Assembly: GCA_963738445.1 (NCBI GenBank)
Contig: CAVTWS010000008.1
Coordinates: forward strand, 124,001-188,000
Direction of reading: 5' to 3'
DNA from: CAVTWS01 sp963738445
Lineage (GTDB): Bacteria; Actinomycetota; Acidimicrobiia; Acidimicrobiales; SHLQ01
DNA: 64,000 nucleotides
The notes under the pieces were generated by a model that saw nothing but the letters and a program-made list of their open reading frames with translations, did no database searches and was not told the DNA's origin. Of the stretch, positions 49,974-60,557 are shown piece after piece. How positions within the stretch are numbered: the stretch's first letter is position 1; each line of letters begins with the position of its first letter. The position numbers and the translations under genes were made by a program.

Positions 49974-51341
49974 TCACGCGGCGCGGCGGGAACGGGCCGG
50001 TCCCATGCCGATGAGCGCCACGGCGTCAGCGAGGGTGGCCGCCCGATGGAGCGTCAGACCCACGGGCAGATCGGGAGTGCCCGCAGGGACGACGGCACCG
50101 CGGAACCCGAGCCGGGAGGCTTCGGCCAGACGCCGATCCATACGCCCGACCTGGCGGAGCTCCCCGGACAGCCCGAGCTCACCGACGGCGACCAGATCGT
50201 GGGGCAGGGTGATCTCGCCGACCGAAGACACCACGGCGAGGGCGAGGGGGAGATCCAGCCCGGGCTCGCGCACCTTCACCCCGCCGGTGGCCGCAGCGTA
50301 GACATCGGCACCCGAAAGCGGAAGGCCCAGCCGCTGCTCGATTACGGCGAGGACGAGCGCCAAACGGCTGCCATCGAGCCCCGGCGAGATGCGTGGACCG
50401 GGCACTCCTTCTCGCCGGCCCCGGCTCACCAGCGCCTGCACCTCGACGAGCAGAGGGCGCGAACCTTCGATCGTGGCCGCGACGACGGAACCAGACACCC
50501 CGCCCGGACGGTCGGCCAGGAAGGTGGTGGAGGCATCGGGCAACTCCACCAATCCGTGCTCGCCCATCTCGAACAGGCCGAGCTCGCCCGTGGTGCCGAA
50601 CCGGTGCTTGACGGCTCGCAACATGCGCAGCCCCTGGTGGCGGTCGCCCGAGAACTCGAGCACGGTGTCGACGACGTGTTCGAGGACTCGGGGCCCGGCG
50701 AGAGCACCGTCCTTCGTGACATGGCCGACCAGCACCACGGCGACGCCCGTCTCCTTGGCCAGGCGCACGAGCCGCGCCGACACGTGCCGTACCTGCCCGA
50801 CCGAACCGGGGGGCGACGACAGATCGGGATCGAACATCGTCTGCACCGAGTCGATCACCACCATCTCCGGTCGGAGGGTCTCGATGTGCGCCAGCACCGC
50901 CGGCAGGGATGCCTCGGCGACGAGCGACACCGAGGAGCAGACCAGCCCGAGCCGCACCGCCCGCTGCCGGACCTGCTGCTTGGATTCCTCCCCGGTGGCG
51001 TAGAGCACCGGCCCCGAACCGGGGCGGTGCGCCGCCATCTGCAGCAGCAGGGTCGACTTGCCGATCCCCGGCTCGCCGCCGATCAGGGTGACCGATGCCG
51101 GCACCAGACCCCCACCCGTCACCCGGTCGACCTCGGCCACCCCCGTCGAGCGCGGCGCCCAGATGGCGACCTCGATGGCATCGAGCGCCTCGGGCTGATC
51201 GGCCAGCTGACTGGAGGGCCAACCGGGAGCGACCACCTCCTCCACCAACGTGTTCCAGGCCTGGCAGCCGACGCACCGGCCGGCCCATTTGGGAGCGCTG
51301 ATACCGCACTCGAGGCATCGGAAATCGGACTTACGTGACAT
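49974..51341 (-). CDS. radA: DNA repair protein RadA
   Basis: A 455-residue RecA-like helicase that processes recombination intermediates. N-terminal zinc finger CLECGISAPKWAGRCVGC, Walker A GGEPGIGKST, RadA-specific KNRFG equivalent seen as RAVKHRFGTTGELGLF, and a C-terminal Lon-like domain (GADVYAAATGGVKVREPGLD LPLALA). ATG 51341 has TACGGT 6 nt upstream. radA-disA adjacency is conserved in many Gram-positive genomes. Confidence 0.96.
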   Translation of the reverse strand: MSRKSDFRCLECGISAPKWAGRCVGCQAWNTLVEEVVAPGWPSSQLADQPEALDAIEVAIWAPRSTGVAEVDRVTGGGLVPASVTLIGGEPGIGKSTLLLQMAAHRPGSGPVLYATGEESKQQVRQRAVRLGLVCSSVSLVAEASLPAVLAHIETLRPEMVVIDSVQTMFDPDLSSPPGSVGQVRHVSARLVRLAKETGVAVVLVGHVTKDGALAGPRVLEHVVDTVLEFSGDRHQGLRMLRAVKHRFGTTGELGLFEMGEHGLVELPDASTTFLADRPGGVSGSVVAATIEGSRPLLVEVQALVSRGRREGVPGPRISPGLDGSRLALVLAVIEQRLGLPLSGADVYAAATGGVKVREPGLDLPLALAVVSSVGEITLPHDLVAVGELGLSGELRQVGRMDRRLAEASRLGFRGAVVPAGTPDLPVGLTLHRAATLADAVALIGMGPARSRRAA

Positions 51342-51347
51342 GCCCCG

Positions 51348-51353
51348 ACCGTA
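51348..51353 (-). promoter_or_regulatory. -10 element of leaderless promoter (radA)
   Basis: TACGGT on the minus strand, 6 nt before ATG 51341. Confidence 0.5.
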
Positions 51354-51397
51354 CGCCGGGCCTGTGACACTCGAGATGGAGGCCGGGCCCGCGGCCG

Positions 51398-52855
51398 TCA
51401 GAGACCGTCGAGGTCGATCTCGTCGAAGGACCACACGGGAAGATGACCGTGATCGACGGGCGCATCCGCCGGCGGGCGATACCAGACCGTGACCGCCCCC
51501 AGGCTCGCTGCCACATCGAGGTGCTGGAGCCGGGTGTCCACGACGACCATCGATGAGGCCCCCACCCCGGACCGGCGGCGGACCGCCTCATAGATCGCCG
51601 GGTCGGGGAGCCGGATCCCGGCCTCCCCGCTGACGACCCAGTGATCGACCAGGTCCTCGAGTCCGAAGCGGCGCCGTAGTCGTCGACTCCACACCCCGAC
51701 ATCGTTGACGACGACGGCCGTGCCCCACCCGCTGTCCGAGGCCCGTTCCAGCAACGAGACCGCGTGGCCGTCGGCCTGGACCCGGCCCAGGTACTCCCGA
51801 TCGAGCACGCCCGCTTCGCCCTCGACACCCACGGCCGCCCACAGCTCGGTCGGTGCGAGCCGGCCCAACGTCGCCTCCCGGTAGCGCTCGCTGATCTCGG
51901 CCGCCGGGACCCGGGACCCCTTCTCCCGACAGAACGGACCGAACAACCGACCGACCACGTCGGGCACCGTGAACACCACGCCGTGGCCGCCGAGGACGAG
52001 GACACGGCTCGATCGGGCTGGAGGTCGAGCGGACCGGTCGGCCCGCACCGCGCCTCGGGCGTCGCCGATCCCGCCCCCGTCTTCGTGAGCGTGGCCCCGG
52101 TTCCGTCGACGCGACAGTGCCCCGAGCACCACGACCACCACCGCCGATGCCGCGGCGGCGAGCGCCAGTCCCGCGAGCAGGGCCGGGCTGCGGTCGTGGT
52201 CTCGACCTTCGGCCCGCACCGTCACCTCCGACTCGCCGAGCTGGGGCGACCACGACGCCACCCCGTTGTCGACGGTGGCCCCCGACGCCGACAGGTCACC
52301 GGGCAGATCGGCTCGGACCGTCAGGCTGAAGGCCTCGTTCGCCGGACCTCCGAGCTCGGCCTCGAGTTCGGCGGTCGACCATCCGACCGGAGACCCGAGC
52401 GCGGTCGCCAAGGCGTCGTCGCCGAAGGATTCGATGCCGCCCGAAAGATCGATCGTACCCTCGATGCGGTAGGTGGTCTGCCCGAAGGAACGATCGCGGC
52501 GGTAGACGAAGTCGCGGAGCACGCCGGTGTCTCCACCGAGCTCGGCCATGACTGCGGCGAACTCCTGCGGGTTGGCGAAGGGCTTCGAAGCGCTGACGGT
52601 GGTGCCGCCCACGACCGCAGTCGGCCCCATCACAGTCCACCCGGCCTGCCGGACGTCGTCGAGCTCCAGGGCGGTCGCCGGATCACCGAGACGGGTGATC
52701 ACCTCGTCGTCGAGCGTCACCGCGAGCGTCACCGTGCCCGAACCGGAGTCGTCGACGACGACGTTGACCACGGCATCGGTGCGACACGACGCGAGGAGGA
52801 CCGCGACGCCCGACATCACGAGCAGCAGTCGCCAGGCTCGAACCGGTCGCCACAT
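51398..52855 (-). CDS. LppM-like lipoprotein domain fused to a degenerate HAD domain
   Basis: A 485-residue protein. The lipobox is VAVLLASC at about residue 24. Residues about 25-210 resemble LppM (VVVDDSGSGTVTLAVTLDDE, FGQTTYRIEGTIDLSGGIES). A membrane helix follows (ALLAGLALAAAASAVVVVVL, about 225-245) and then a cytoplasmic HAD-IA-like domain. In the HAD part motif I reads VLVLGGHGVVF where DxDG is expected, and the Lys position reads GIRLPDPAIY, so the catalytic Asp and Lys appear lost. A -10-like TAGCGT lies 9 nt upstream. Confidence 0.8.
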   Translation of the reverse strand: MWRPVRAWRLLLVMSGVAVLLASCRTDAVVNVVVDDSGSGTVTLAVTLDDEVITRLGDPATALELDDVRQAGWTVMGPTAVVGGTTVSASKPFANPQEFAAVMAELGGDTGVLRDFVYRRDRSFGQTTYRIEGTIDLSGGIESFGDDALATALGSPVGWSTAELEAELGGPANEAFSLTVRADLPGDLSASGATVDNGVASWSPQLGESEVTVRAEGRDHDRSPALLAGLALAAAASAVVVVVLGALSRRRNRGHAHEDGGGIGDARGAVRADRSARPPARSSRVLVLGGHGVVFTVPDVVGRLFGPFCREKGSRVPAAEISERYREATLGRLAPTELWAAVGVEGEAGVLDREYLGRVQADGHAVSLLERASDSGWGTAVVVNDVGVWSRRLRRRFGLEDLVDHWVVSGEAGIRLPDPAIYEAVRRRSGVGASSMVVVDTRLQHLDVAASLGAVTVWYRPPADAPVDHGHLPVWSFDEIDLDGL

Positions 52856-52909
52856 CAGGCGAGGACGCTACCGGGCGGACGCCGCCTCCCGGGGCCACCT
52901 CGGAAGTCC

Positions 52910-55297
52910 TCAGACGCCGATCGTGTACGTGTGGTCCAAGGGCATCGTCGAACCGTCGGCGAACACCACCTCAGCCGTGAGCGTGTGAGTGCCCGGCGAG
53001 AGCATGGTCACGAGAAGCCCGAGCCAGTTGGTGATGGCACTCCGGATGTCGAAGTCGCCTTCGGTCGCCGTGCCCACCGACGCCCCGTCCAGGCGCCACG
53101 TCACCCGATCGATCGCGGCTTCGCAGCCGGGAATGGATGGTCCCGAGCCCGCCCAGGTGAGGCCGTCCCAGGACACGTCCGTGGCCGTGACGGTGACGGT
53201 CAACGGTCCGCTGGTTCGTGCGCCGTGCACATCCTCCACGGTCACGGTCAACGTCTCCGGACCGACACCGAGCAGGCCCAGGTTCGAAAGGTCCACCGCC
53301 TGGCCATCGGCCCGGGTCGCCGACACCAACGTCACCGCGTCGCCTTCGATGTCCCAGGCGCCGGCCAGGAGCTCGCCCGCTGCCACCTGCCCGCAGATCG
53401 ATCGCTCGAGGTTGGTGAGATCGACCCCGGGGGCGTCGTTGACCGGCGTGACCGAGACGGTCACTGCGGTGTCCACGCAGGCCGAGCCGCGGCAGGATCG
53501 GACGACCACCTGATCGGAGCCGCTGTACTCCGGTTCGGGCGCGTAGTTCAGTGCGATGACCCATCGTGCGGGCGACGAACCGTAGGCCTCCTGGAGCGCG
53601 CCGGCAGACAACGAGACCTGGCCGTGGGCGCCCACTCCGAGCAGGGAAAGGACCGGAACCGAGCCGGTCCCGGTCACGGTCCACACCCCGTTGGAGTCCT
53701 CGCCGAGCACCAGCGAGCCGGTCATGGGAAGGTTCGTCGCGGGCACGATCGGAACCGAAGGCAAAGAGGGGGAGGAGGGGTTCGACGGTGGCCCCGGCGC
53801 CGAGGTCGTGGGCGGATCGTCGGGATCACCATCAGGTGGGGTCGAGGTCGAAGGGCCGGTACCGGACCGCGGGATCGTGGAGGAAGTTGCGGATGCCGGC
53901 GACGGGTCGGCGGAGGTGCCGGGAGCCGTGCCGGTCGTCGGTGAATCGACCTGCGGGTCGCCGGCGTTCGACCCGGGCCCAAGCCGGTCGACACCCGTGT
54001 CGGGCGCCTCGGAGGTGTCCCGACCCCCAACCGACGACGAAGAATTCGACTCCACCGGCACCTCGGGATCGGTGGCCGTGGTGATCGTGGTGGCGGAGCC
54101 GTCGTCGTCGGTGAACGCGATCGCCGCTGGTCGGTCGGTCGTCGACCGGGCCTCGAGCACCGGTGCGAGCCCGACGGCGGTCAAGGCGCTGGCCACCACG
54201 AGACCCGCGAGGGCCGGCGCGGCCTGGGGCAGGATCTGGCCGCCGCCGATCGATCCCACGTTCATCAGCAACCCGAAGGGGCCCGACAATTGCGAGGTTC
54301 GGGGCAGTCCGACGCTGAGAAACGCTCGCACGACGGCGGGGTCGAACTGCCGCCCGGAACACCGAGTGAGCTCGGCCCGGGCATCGGACACCTTCATCGG
54401 TGCTTTGTACGAACGAGCCGAGGTCATCACGTCGAAGGCATCGGCGACGCTGACGATCCGGGCCCCGAGATGGATGTCGGTCCCGGCCAGGCCGAAGGGG
54501 TATCCGGCTCCGTCCCACCGTTCGTGGTGCTGACCGACGACCAAGGCCCACGGCCCCAACCAGTCCCGCAAGGGCATCACCAGGCGCAGGCCATGGAGCG
54601 GGTGCTGCTTGATGATGTCGAACTCGTCGGAGGTCAGCCGACCCGGCTTGTTCAGGACCTCCGACGGAACGAACAGCTTGCCCACGTCGTGGAGCAGCGA
54701 CGCCCACCGGAGCTTCTCGACATCGATCTCCGGGAGATCCATCTCGGCGGCGATGAGGTCGGTGTAGGCCCGCACGCGCTCGCTGTGTCCGCGGGTCAGC
54801 CGATCGTGGACGGAGAGCGCCGCCGCCAGCTCCAGCACGATCGAACCGAACTGCTCCTCGGGGATCCCATCGAGGCCGACCGACCTGATCTCTTCGATGC
54901 GACGTTCGAGCTGGCGTGTCGTACCCGTCCGCATCGCCACCGCGAATCGCGACGGTGCCTGATCGGGAAACGCCATCGACAGACGCAGGAAGGCGACGAG
55001 GGGCAGGAATCGGCGGGCCGCGCGCTCGGCCGCGAGGGCCGCCAGGACGCCCACGACGGCGACGCACCCGAACCACACCCAGGCGGGGATCGGAGCGCCT
55101 TTGGGATGCGACACGACGAGGGCGAGGCGCATGACGCCGAAACCGACCAGGGCGGGGAAAGCGCCGAGGCCGAGCCGCGCCGCCAGCGCCCATCGCGGAT
55201 GGGCGTTCCATCGTTGCAACTGGCGGACCGGCGCCCGTTCAGCCGGCGCCTCGGGGGCATCGAGATCAGTCACCTGGGTGTCATCGTCAGATGACAC
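52910..55297 (-). CDS. HD-GYP domain membrane protein with extracytoplasmic Ig/cadherin-like domains (copy 1)
   Basis: A 795-residue protein. Two N-terminal membrane segments (about 32-60 and 67-88), then a cytoplasmic HD-GYP phosphodiesterase (about 150-325) with all expected residues: GHSERVRAYTDLI, LLHDVGKLFVPSEVLNKPGR, HHERWDGAGYPFGLAGTDIH and VADAFDVMTSARSYKAP. A third membrane segment (GLVVASALTAVGLAPV) leads to a Pro/Ser/Thr linker and beta-rich outer domains with cadherin-like VTPVNDAPGVDL. It would degrade c-di-GMP or a related dinucleotide in response to an outside signal. GTG 55297 is the start. Confidence 0.85.
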   Translation of the reverse strand: MSSDDDTQVTDLDAPEAPAERAPVRQLQRWNAHPRWALAARLGLGAFPALVGFGVMRLALVVSHPKGAPIPAWVWFGCVAVVGVLAALAAERAARRFLPLVAFLRLSMAFPDQAPSRFAVAMRTGTTRQLERRIEEIRSVGLDGIPEEQFGSIVLELAAALSVHDRLTRGHSERVRAYTDLIAAEMDLPEIDVEKLRWASLLHDVGKLFVPSEVLNKPGRLTSDEFDIIKQHPLHGLRLVMPLRDWLGPWALVVGQHHERWDGAGYPFGLAGTDIHLGARIVSVADAFDVMTSARSYKAPMKVSDARAELTRCSGRQFDPAVVRAFLSVGLPRTSQLSGPFGLLMNVGSIGGGQILPQAAPALAGLVVASALTAVGLAPVLEARSTTDRPAAIAFTDDDGSATTITTATDPEVPVESNSSSSVGGRDTSEAPDTGVDRLGPGSNAGDPQVDSPTTGTAPGTSADPSPASATSSTIPRSGTGPSTSTPPDGDPDDPPTTSAPGPPSNPSSPSLPSVPIVPATNLPMTGSLVLGEDSNGVWTVTGTGSVPVLSLLGVGAHGQVSLSAGALQEAYGSSPARWVIALNYAPEPEYSGSDQVVVRSCRGSACVDTAVTVSVTPVNDAPGVDLTNLERSICGQVAAGELLAGAWDIEGDAVTLVSATRADGQAVDLSNLGLLGVGPETLTVTVEDVHGARTSGPLTVTVTATDVSWDGLTWAGSGPSIPGCEAAIDRVTWRLDGASVGTATEGDFDIRSAITNWLGLLVTMLSPGTHTLTAEVVFADGSTMPLDHTYTIGV

Positions 55298-55304
55298 CCC
55301 GAAC

Positions 55305-57981
55305 CTAGATGGGCTGGTCGAACCTACCAGCTAGGTCGGCCGACCCTTGGCCGTTGTTGCCGTTCCCGCTGTTGCCACCGTTGCTGTTGCCGTTGCTGTT
55401 GCCGCTGTTTCTGTCGAGCGTCTCGCTGTCAGCGCTATTTCCGCCGTTGCCGGACCCGCTGTTGCCACCGCTCCCACTTCCGCTGTTCCCACCATTGCCG
55501 TTGCCGCTGTTCCCACTTCCGCTGTTCCCACCATTGCCGTTGCCGCTGTTGCCGGCGACGACCGTCAAGGAGTGCGCCACGTCGATCGTGGACCCATCGG
55601 CCAGCCGGACCCCGGCCACGATCGTGTGGCTCCCCGGATCGGCCAGGTCGTCGACCACCCCGGTCCAGTCGGCGGCGGCGCTGCGCATGTCGAAGGGGGT
55701 CGAGGATGTCGTCCCGATCTCGTCCCCATCGACGCGCCACGTCACCGAGGTGACGGCCGGCGAGCAGGTGGGAAGCGACGGTCCAACTCCATCCAGCACC
55801 AGGCCGTCCCACAGTGGTTCGGGCGGAGTGACCACGATCGTCATCGGGCCGCTGGCCTGCAGTCCGGCAGCATCGGCCACCGTGACCGTCACGACCTCGG
55901 GGCCGAGCCCGAGGAATCCGAGGTTCGATGTCGCCAACGGCTGTCCGTCACTTCGGCGGGCCGACACGAGCGACACGAGATCGCCGTCGACATCGCCCAC
56001 GCCCGCCAACATCTCCGCCGGCGCCAGAAGACCACAGACCGAGCGGGTGATGCTCCGTGCCTGCACCACCGGTCCGTCGTTGCGACTGGACACCGTGACC
56101 GACAGGGTCGCGGTGACGCACGACTGACCGCGGCACGAGCGGACGACGACCGAGTCGGCGCCGTTGAACTGGGCATCGGGTCGATAGACCACGACGGCCG
56201 ACCAGCGCGCCGACTGCACGGCCCGGGTGTCCACGCCCCGCGACGGGTCCGGCTCGTCGAGGGCCAGCAATCCGGCCTGGGTGCTCACGTCCCCGTGAGC
56301 GGGCCCGCTGACGATGTCGAGGGTCGGTGCCGAGCCGGTCCCGTTCACCGACCACGTCCCCTCGCCATCCTCGTCGACGACGATGGAGCCCGTCAGCGGC
56401 AGGTTCGTCGGCAAACTCGACGGGGGCGTTCCCGGGTCCGAGCGAGTCCCGGGTGGAACCGTCGTGGTCGTCGATGCCGGCGCCGCTCCCGACCCGGAAT
56501 GGGGCGTCGTGGTCGACGTGGGCGGAGTCGAACCGGCGTCGGGCCGCCCTGAGGTTCCGACGGAGGGAGCGGGACCAGCGACCGAACCGTCACCGGTGGC
56601 CGAGGCGGCCTCGGGAGGGGCTCCATTGGCATCAACCGGCGGGCCGGTCGCCGAAGCGTGCGGTCCCGCACCTTCGTCGAGGCCGATGACCGTCGTGGCG
56701 GGATCCTCGTCCATGGCGGCCTCCACGACGATCGCGTCGTCCACGAACGCCAGGACCGGGGGAGGGTCCTCGAGGCTGTGGGCATCCATGGTGGGAGCGA
56801 GACCGACGACGGTCATGGCGCTGGCCGCCACCAGGCTCGAGAGCATCGGCGCCGACTGCGGCAGGAGCTGGGCGCCTCCGAGGGTGCCCAAATGCAGCAG
56901 GATCCCCAGCGGGCCCGAGAGGTGGTGCATGTGCCCGAGCCCGACGCTCAGGAACGCTCGCACCACCGCCGGGTCGAACTGGCTTCCGGCGCATCGGGCC
57001 AGCTCGGCGCGGGCGTCGGACACCTTCATCGGTGCCTTGTACGACCGGGCTGACGTCATGACGTCGAACGCGTCCGCCACGGCGACCATCCGGGCGCCCA
57101 AATGGATGTCGGTCCCGGAGAGGCCGAACGGATACCCGCCGCCGTCCCACCGTTCGTGGTGCTGGCTCACCGCCAACGCCCACGGGCCGAGCCAGTCCTG
57201 GAGGGGCGCCACCAGTCGCATGCCGTGCACGGGGTGCTGCTTGATGATCTCGAACTCTTCGGCCGTCAGCCGTCCCGGCTTGTTGAGGATCTCGGACGGG
57301 ACGAACAGCTTGCCGACGTCGTGGAGCAGCGAGGCCCAGCGCAGCTTCTCGAGATCGTTCTGGCCCAGGCCCATCTCCTCACCGATGAGATCGGTGTACG
57401 CCCGAACCCGCTCGCCATGGCCCCGGGTCAGCCGGTCGTGCACCGAGAGGGCGGCCGCCAACTCCAAGACGATGGAGCCGAACTGCTCCTCCGGAACGCC
57501 GACGAGCCCCACCGATCGAATCTCCTCGATTCGGCGTTCCAACTGGCGGGTCGTGCCCGTGCGCATCGCCACTGCGAACCGCGACGGTGCGTGATCGGGG
57601 AACGCCATCGACAATCGCAGGAACGCCACCAGGGGCAGGAATCGGCGAGCGCCCCGTTCGGCGAGCATGGCCAGCCCCACGCCGAGGACGGCGACCCCCA
57701 CGAACCACGGGAGCGGCGCGACCGGGGCCTCGCGCGGCGGGATTATCGCGAGCCGCGACCCGCATGACGACGTAGCCCACCAATCCCGGGAACGCCACGA
57801 GCACCACTCGCAACCCCAACGCCCACCACGGGTGGGCATCCCAGCGCTGAAGCTGACGAACCGCGGCGCGTGTTCCAAGCGGCTCGTGATGAACGAGGTC
57901 GGTCACCTGAGTGTCATCGGCCGTTGGGCCGCCACGCCTGTATGGGCTCTGCGCCCAATTGGGCTGGGCCGCATGACCCAA
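55305..57981 (-). CDS. HD-GYP domain membrane protein (copy 2, single-base frameshift)
   Basis: Tandem paralogue of the previous gene, near-identical across the HD-GYP core (RMRTGTTRQLERRIEEIRSV-like block, LLHDVGKLFVPSEILNKPGR, HHERWDGGGYPFGLSGTDIH). The first about 70 codons (DDTQVTDLVHHEPLGTRAAV) are in another frame; removing one base near 57735-57745 joins them into 891 residues. The start may be TTG 57981 or GTG 57906. The outer part ends with an Asn/Gly/Ser-rich tail (NSGNGNGGNSGSGN repeats). It ends 8 nt before copy 1. Confidence 0.82.
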
Positions 57982-57989
57982 CCGTTGTT

Positions 57990-58013
57990 CCGGCGGGCCC
58001 TGCGGCCCGCCGG
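57990..58013 (-). terminator. Hairpin after clpC
   Basis: CCGGCGGGCC and GGCCCGCCGG pair exactly around a CTGC loop, 11 nt beyond the clpC stop. No T-run follows. Confidence 0.6.
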
Positions 58014-58023
58014 TGCTACCGGA

Positions 58024-60557
58024 TCAGAACTCGGCGTCCGCCTCGACCATCTCGACCGGCGGAGGCACAAAGCCCTCGATCGAGCGGAAGGCGATACGAC
58101 GATCACCGGGCTTGTCCGGATCGTCTTCGACATCGACGATCACGATCTGTCCGGCGCGGAACTCCTTCAGGAGCAGACGCTCCGACAAGGGATCCTCGAC
58201 GAGGCGCTGGATCGCCCGACGCAGCGGCCGGGCCCCGAGGGTCGGGTCGTACCCCTTGTCGGCGAGGAAAGTCTTGGCGACGTCGACGAGCTCCAAGCCC
58301 ATGCCCTGGCCGGCAAGCTGGTTGCTCACCCGCTTGATCATCAGGTCGACGATCTCGGTCACCTCGTCCTTGGTGAGCTCGTGGAACACGATGACGTCGT
58401 CGATGCGGTTCAGGAACTCGGGACGGAAGTGCTGCTTGAGCGCGTCGTTGACCTTGTCCTTCATGCGCTCGTACGTGACCGCTTCATCGCTCCGGGAGAA
58501 GCCGAGGTTGGCCTTGCGCAGATCCTGGGTACCCAGGTTGGACGTCATGATCAGCACGGTGTTGCGGAAGTCCACCGAGCGCCCTTGCGAGTCGGTGAGA
58601 CGACCCTCCTCCAGGATCTGGAGCAGCGTGTTGAAGACATCCGGGTGGGCCTTTTCGATCTCGTCGAACAGCACGACCGAGAACGGCTTGCGGCGAACGG
58701 CCTCGGTGAGCTGGCCGCCCTCTTCGTACCCGACATAGCCCGGGGGCGAACCGACGAGACGAGACACCGTGTGCTTCTCCATGTACTCCGACATGTCGAG
58801 CGCGATCATCGATTGCTCGTCGCCGAAGAGGAACTCGGCCAACGTCTTGGCCAGCTCGGTCTTCCCCACGCCCGATGGGCCGAGGAAGATGAACGAACCC
58901 GAGGGACGCTTGGGATCTTTGAGGCCGGCCCGCGTGCGGCGGATGGCCTGGGACACCGCCTTGATGGCGTCCTTCTGGCCGATGACCCGATGGTGCAGTT
59001 CATCCTCCATGCGAAGGAGCTTCTGGGTCTCCTCCTCGGTGAGCTTGTACACGGGGATGCCGGTCCAGATCGACAGCACCTCGGCGATGGCTTCCTCGTC
59101 GACCTCGTCGAACAGGTCGACACCGGAGGCCTTGATCTCCGCTTCCATCTCGGTCTTGCGGGCGAGCAGCTCCTTCTCCTTGTCACGGAGACGGCCCGCT
59201 TCCTCGAAGCGCTGCTCTTCGACAGCCTGCTTCTTCTGCCGGACGACGTCGGCCAGCTCGTTGTCGAGCTCGCGCATGTCGGGCGGTGACTGCATGCGCT
59301 TGATGCGCAGACGCGAACCCGCCTCGTCGATCAGATCGATCGCCTTGTCCGGGAGTTGACGATCGGCGATGTACCGATCGGCCAGATTGCCGGCGGCCAC
59401 GAGCGCCTGATCGGTGATCGTGACCCGATGGTGCTCCTCGTACCGCTCGCGCAGGCCCTTGAGGATCTCGATGGTGTGGGCCACCGACGGTTCCTCGACC
59501 CGGATGGGCTGGAACCGACGCTCGAGGGCGGGGTCCTTCTCGAGGTGTTTGCGGTACTCGTCGAGAGTCGTCGCCCCGATGGTCTGCAGCTCCCCACGAG
59601 CCAACATGGGCTTGAGGATCGACGCTGCGTCGATGGCGCCTTCGGCCGCGCCGGCTCCCACCAGGGTGTGGAGCTCGTCGATGAACAAGATGATGTCGCC
59701 CCGGGTCTTGATCTCTTTCAGGACCTTCTTGAGGCGCTCTTCGAAATCACCGCGGTACCGGCTGCCGGCCACGAGAGCGCCGAGATCGAGGGTGTAGAGC
59801 TGCTTGTTGCGGATCGTGTCCGGGACGTTGTCGTTGGCGATCGCCTGGGCCAGGCCCTCCACGATGGCGGTCTTGCCCACGCCGGGTTCGCCGACCAGCA
59901 CCGGGTTGTTCTTCGTGCGGCGCGACAGCACCTGCATGACCCGCTCGGTCTCCCGCTTGCGGCCGATGACGGGATCGAGCTTCTTCTCACGAGCCAACTG
60001 GGTGAGGTTGCGACCGAACTGATCGAGCACGAGCGAACCGGACTGCGCATCGCCCGACCCCCCGCCCGTGGTGGCTCCGGACTTCTCGCCACCGGGAGCC
60101 TGTCCGGTGCCCTGCGGCCCGGAGTAACCCGACAGGAGCTGGATGACCTGCTGACGAACTCGCGACAGATCCGCGCCCAACTTCACGAGAACCTGGGCGG
60201 CGACGCCTTCGCCCTCCCGGATGAGACCGAGAAGGATGTGCTCGGTGCCGATGTAGTTGTGGCCGAGTTGGAGGGCCTCACGGAGCGAGAGCTCGAGCAC
60301 TTTTTGGCGCGGGGAGTGAACGGGATGTGGCCGCTGGGAGAGGAACCGCCCTGACCGATGATCTCCTCCACCTGGCTCCGCACCGCTTCGAGCGAGATGC
60401 CGAGCGATTCCAGGGCTTTGGCGGCGACGCCTTCGCCCTCGTGGATGAGACCGAGAAGGATGTGCTCGGTGCCGATGTAGTTGTGGTTGAGCAGACGCGC
60501 TTCTTCCTGCGCCAGCACCACGACTCGTCGAGCCCGATCGGTGAACCGTTCGAACAC
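58024..60557 (-). CDS. clpC: ATP-dependent Clp protease ATPase subunit ClpC (single-base frameshift)
   Basis: AAA+ unfoldase partner of ClpP. From GTG 60557 (GGAGG upstream): FERFTDRARRVVVLAQEEAR and the first Clp-N repeat (HNYIGTEHILLGLIHEGEGV), ending FTPRAKK. The second repeat (LELSLREALQLGHNYIGTEH) onward is in another frame to the stop at 58024. Adding one base at the T5 run (60301-60305) gives 844 residues, normal for ClpC. Both Walker A sites (VGEPGVGKTA; LGPSGVGKTE), the UVR region and the end EGFVPPPVEMVEADAEF are present. Confidence 0.93.
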
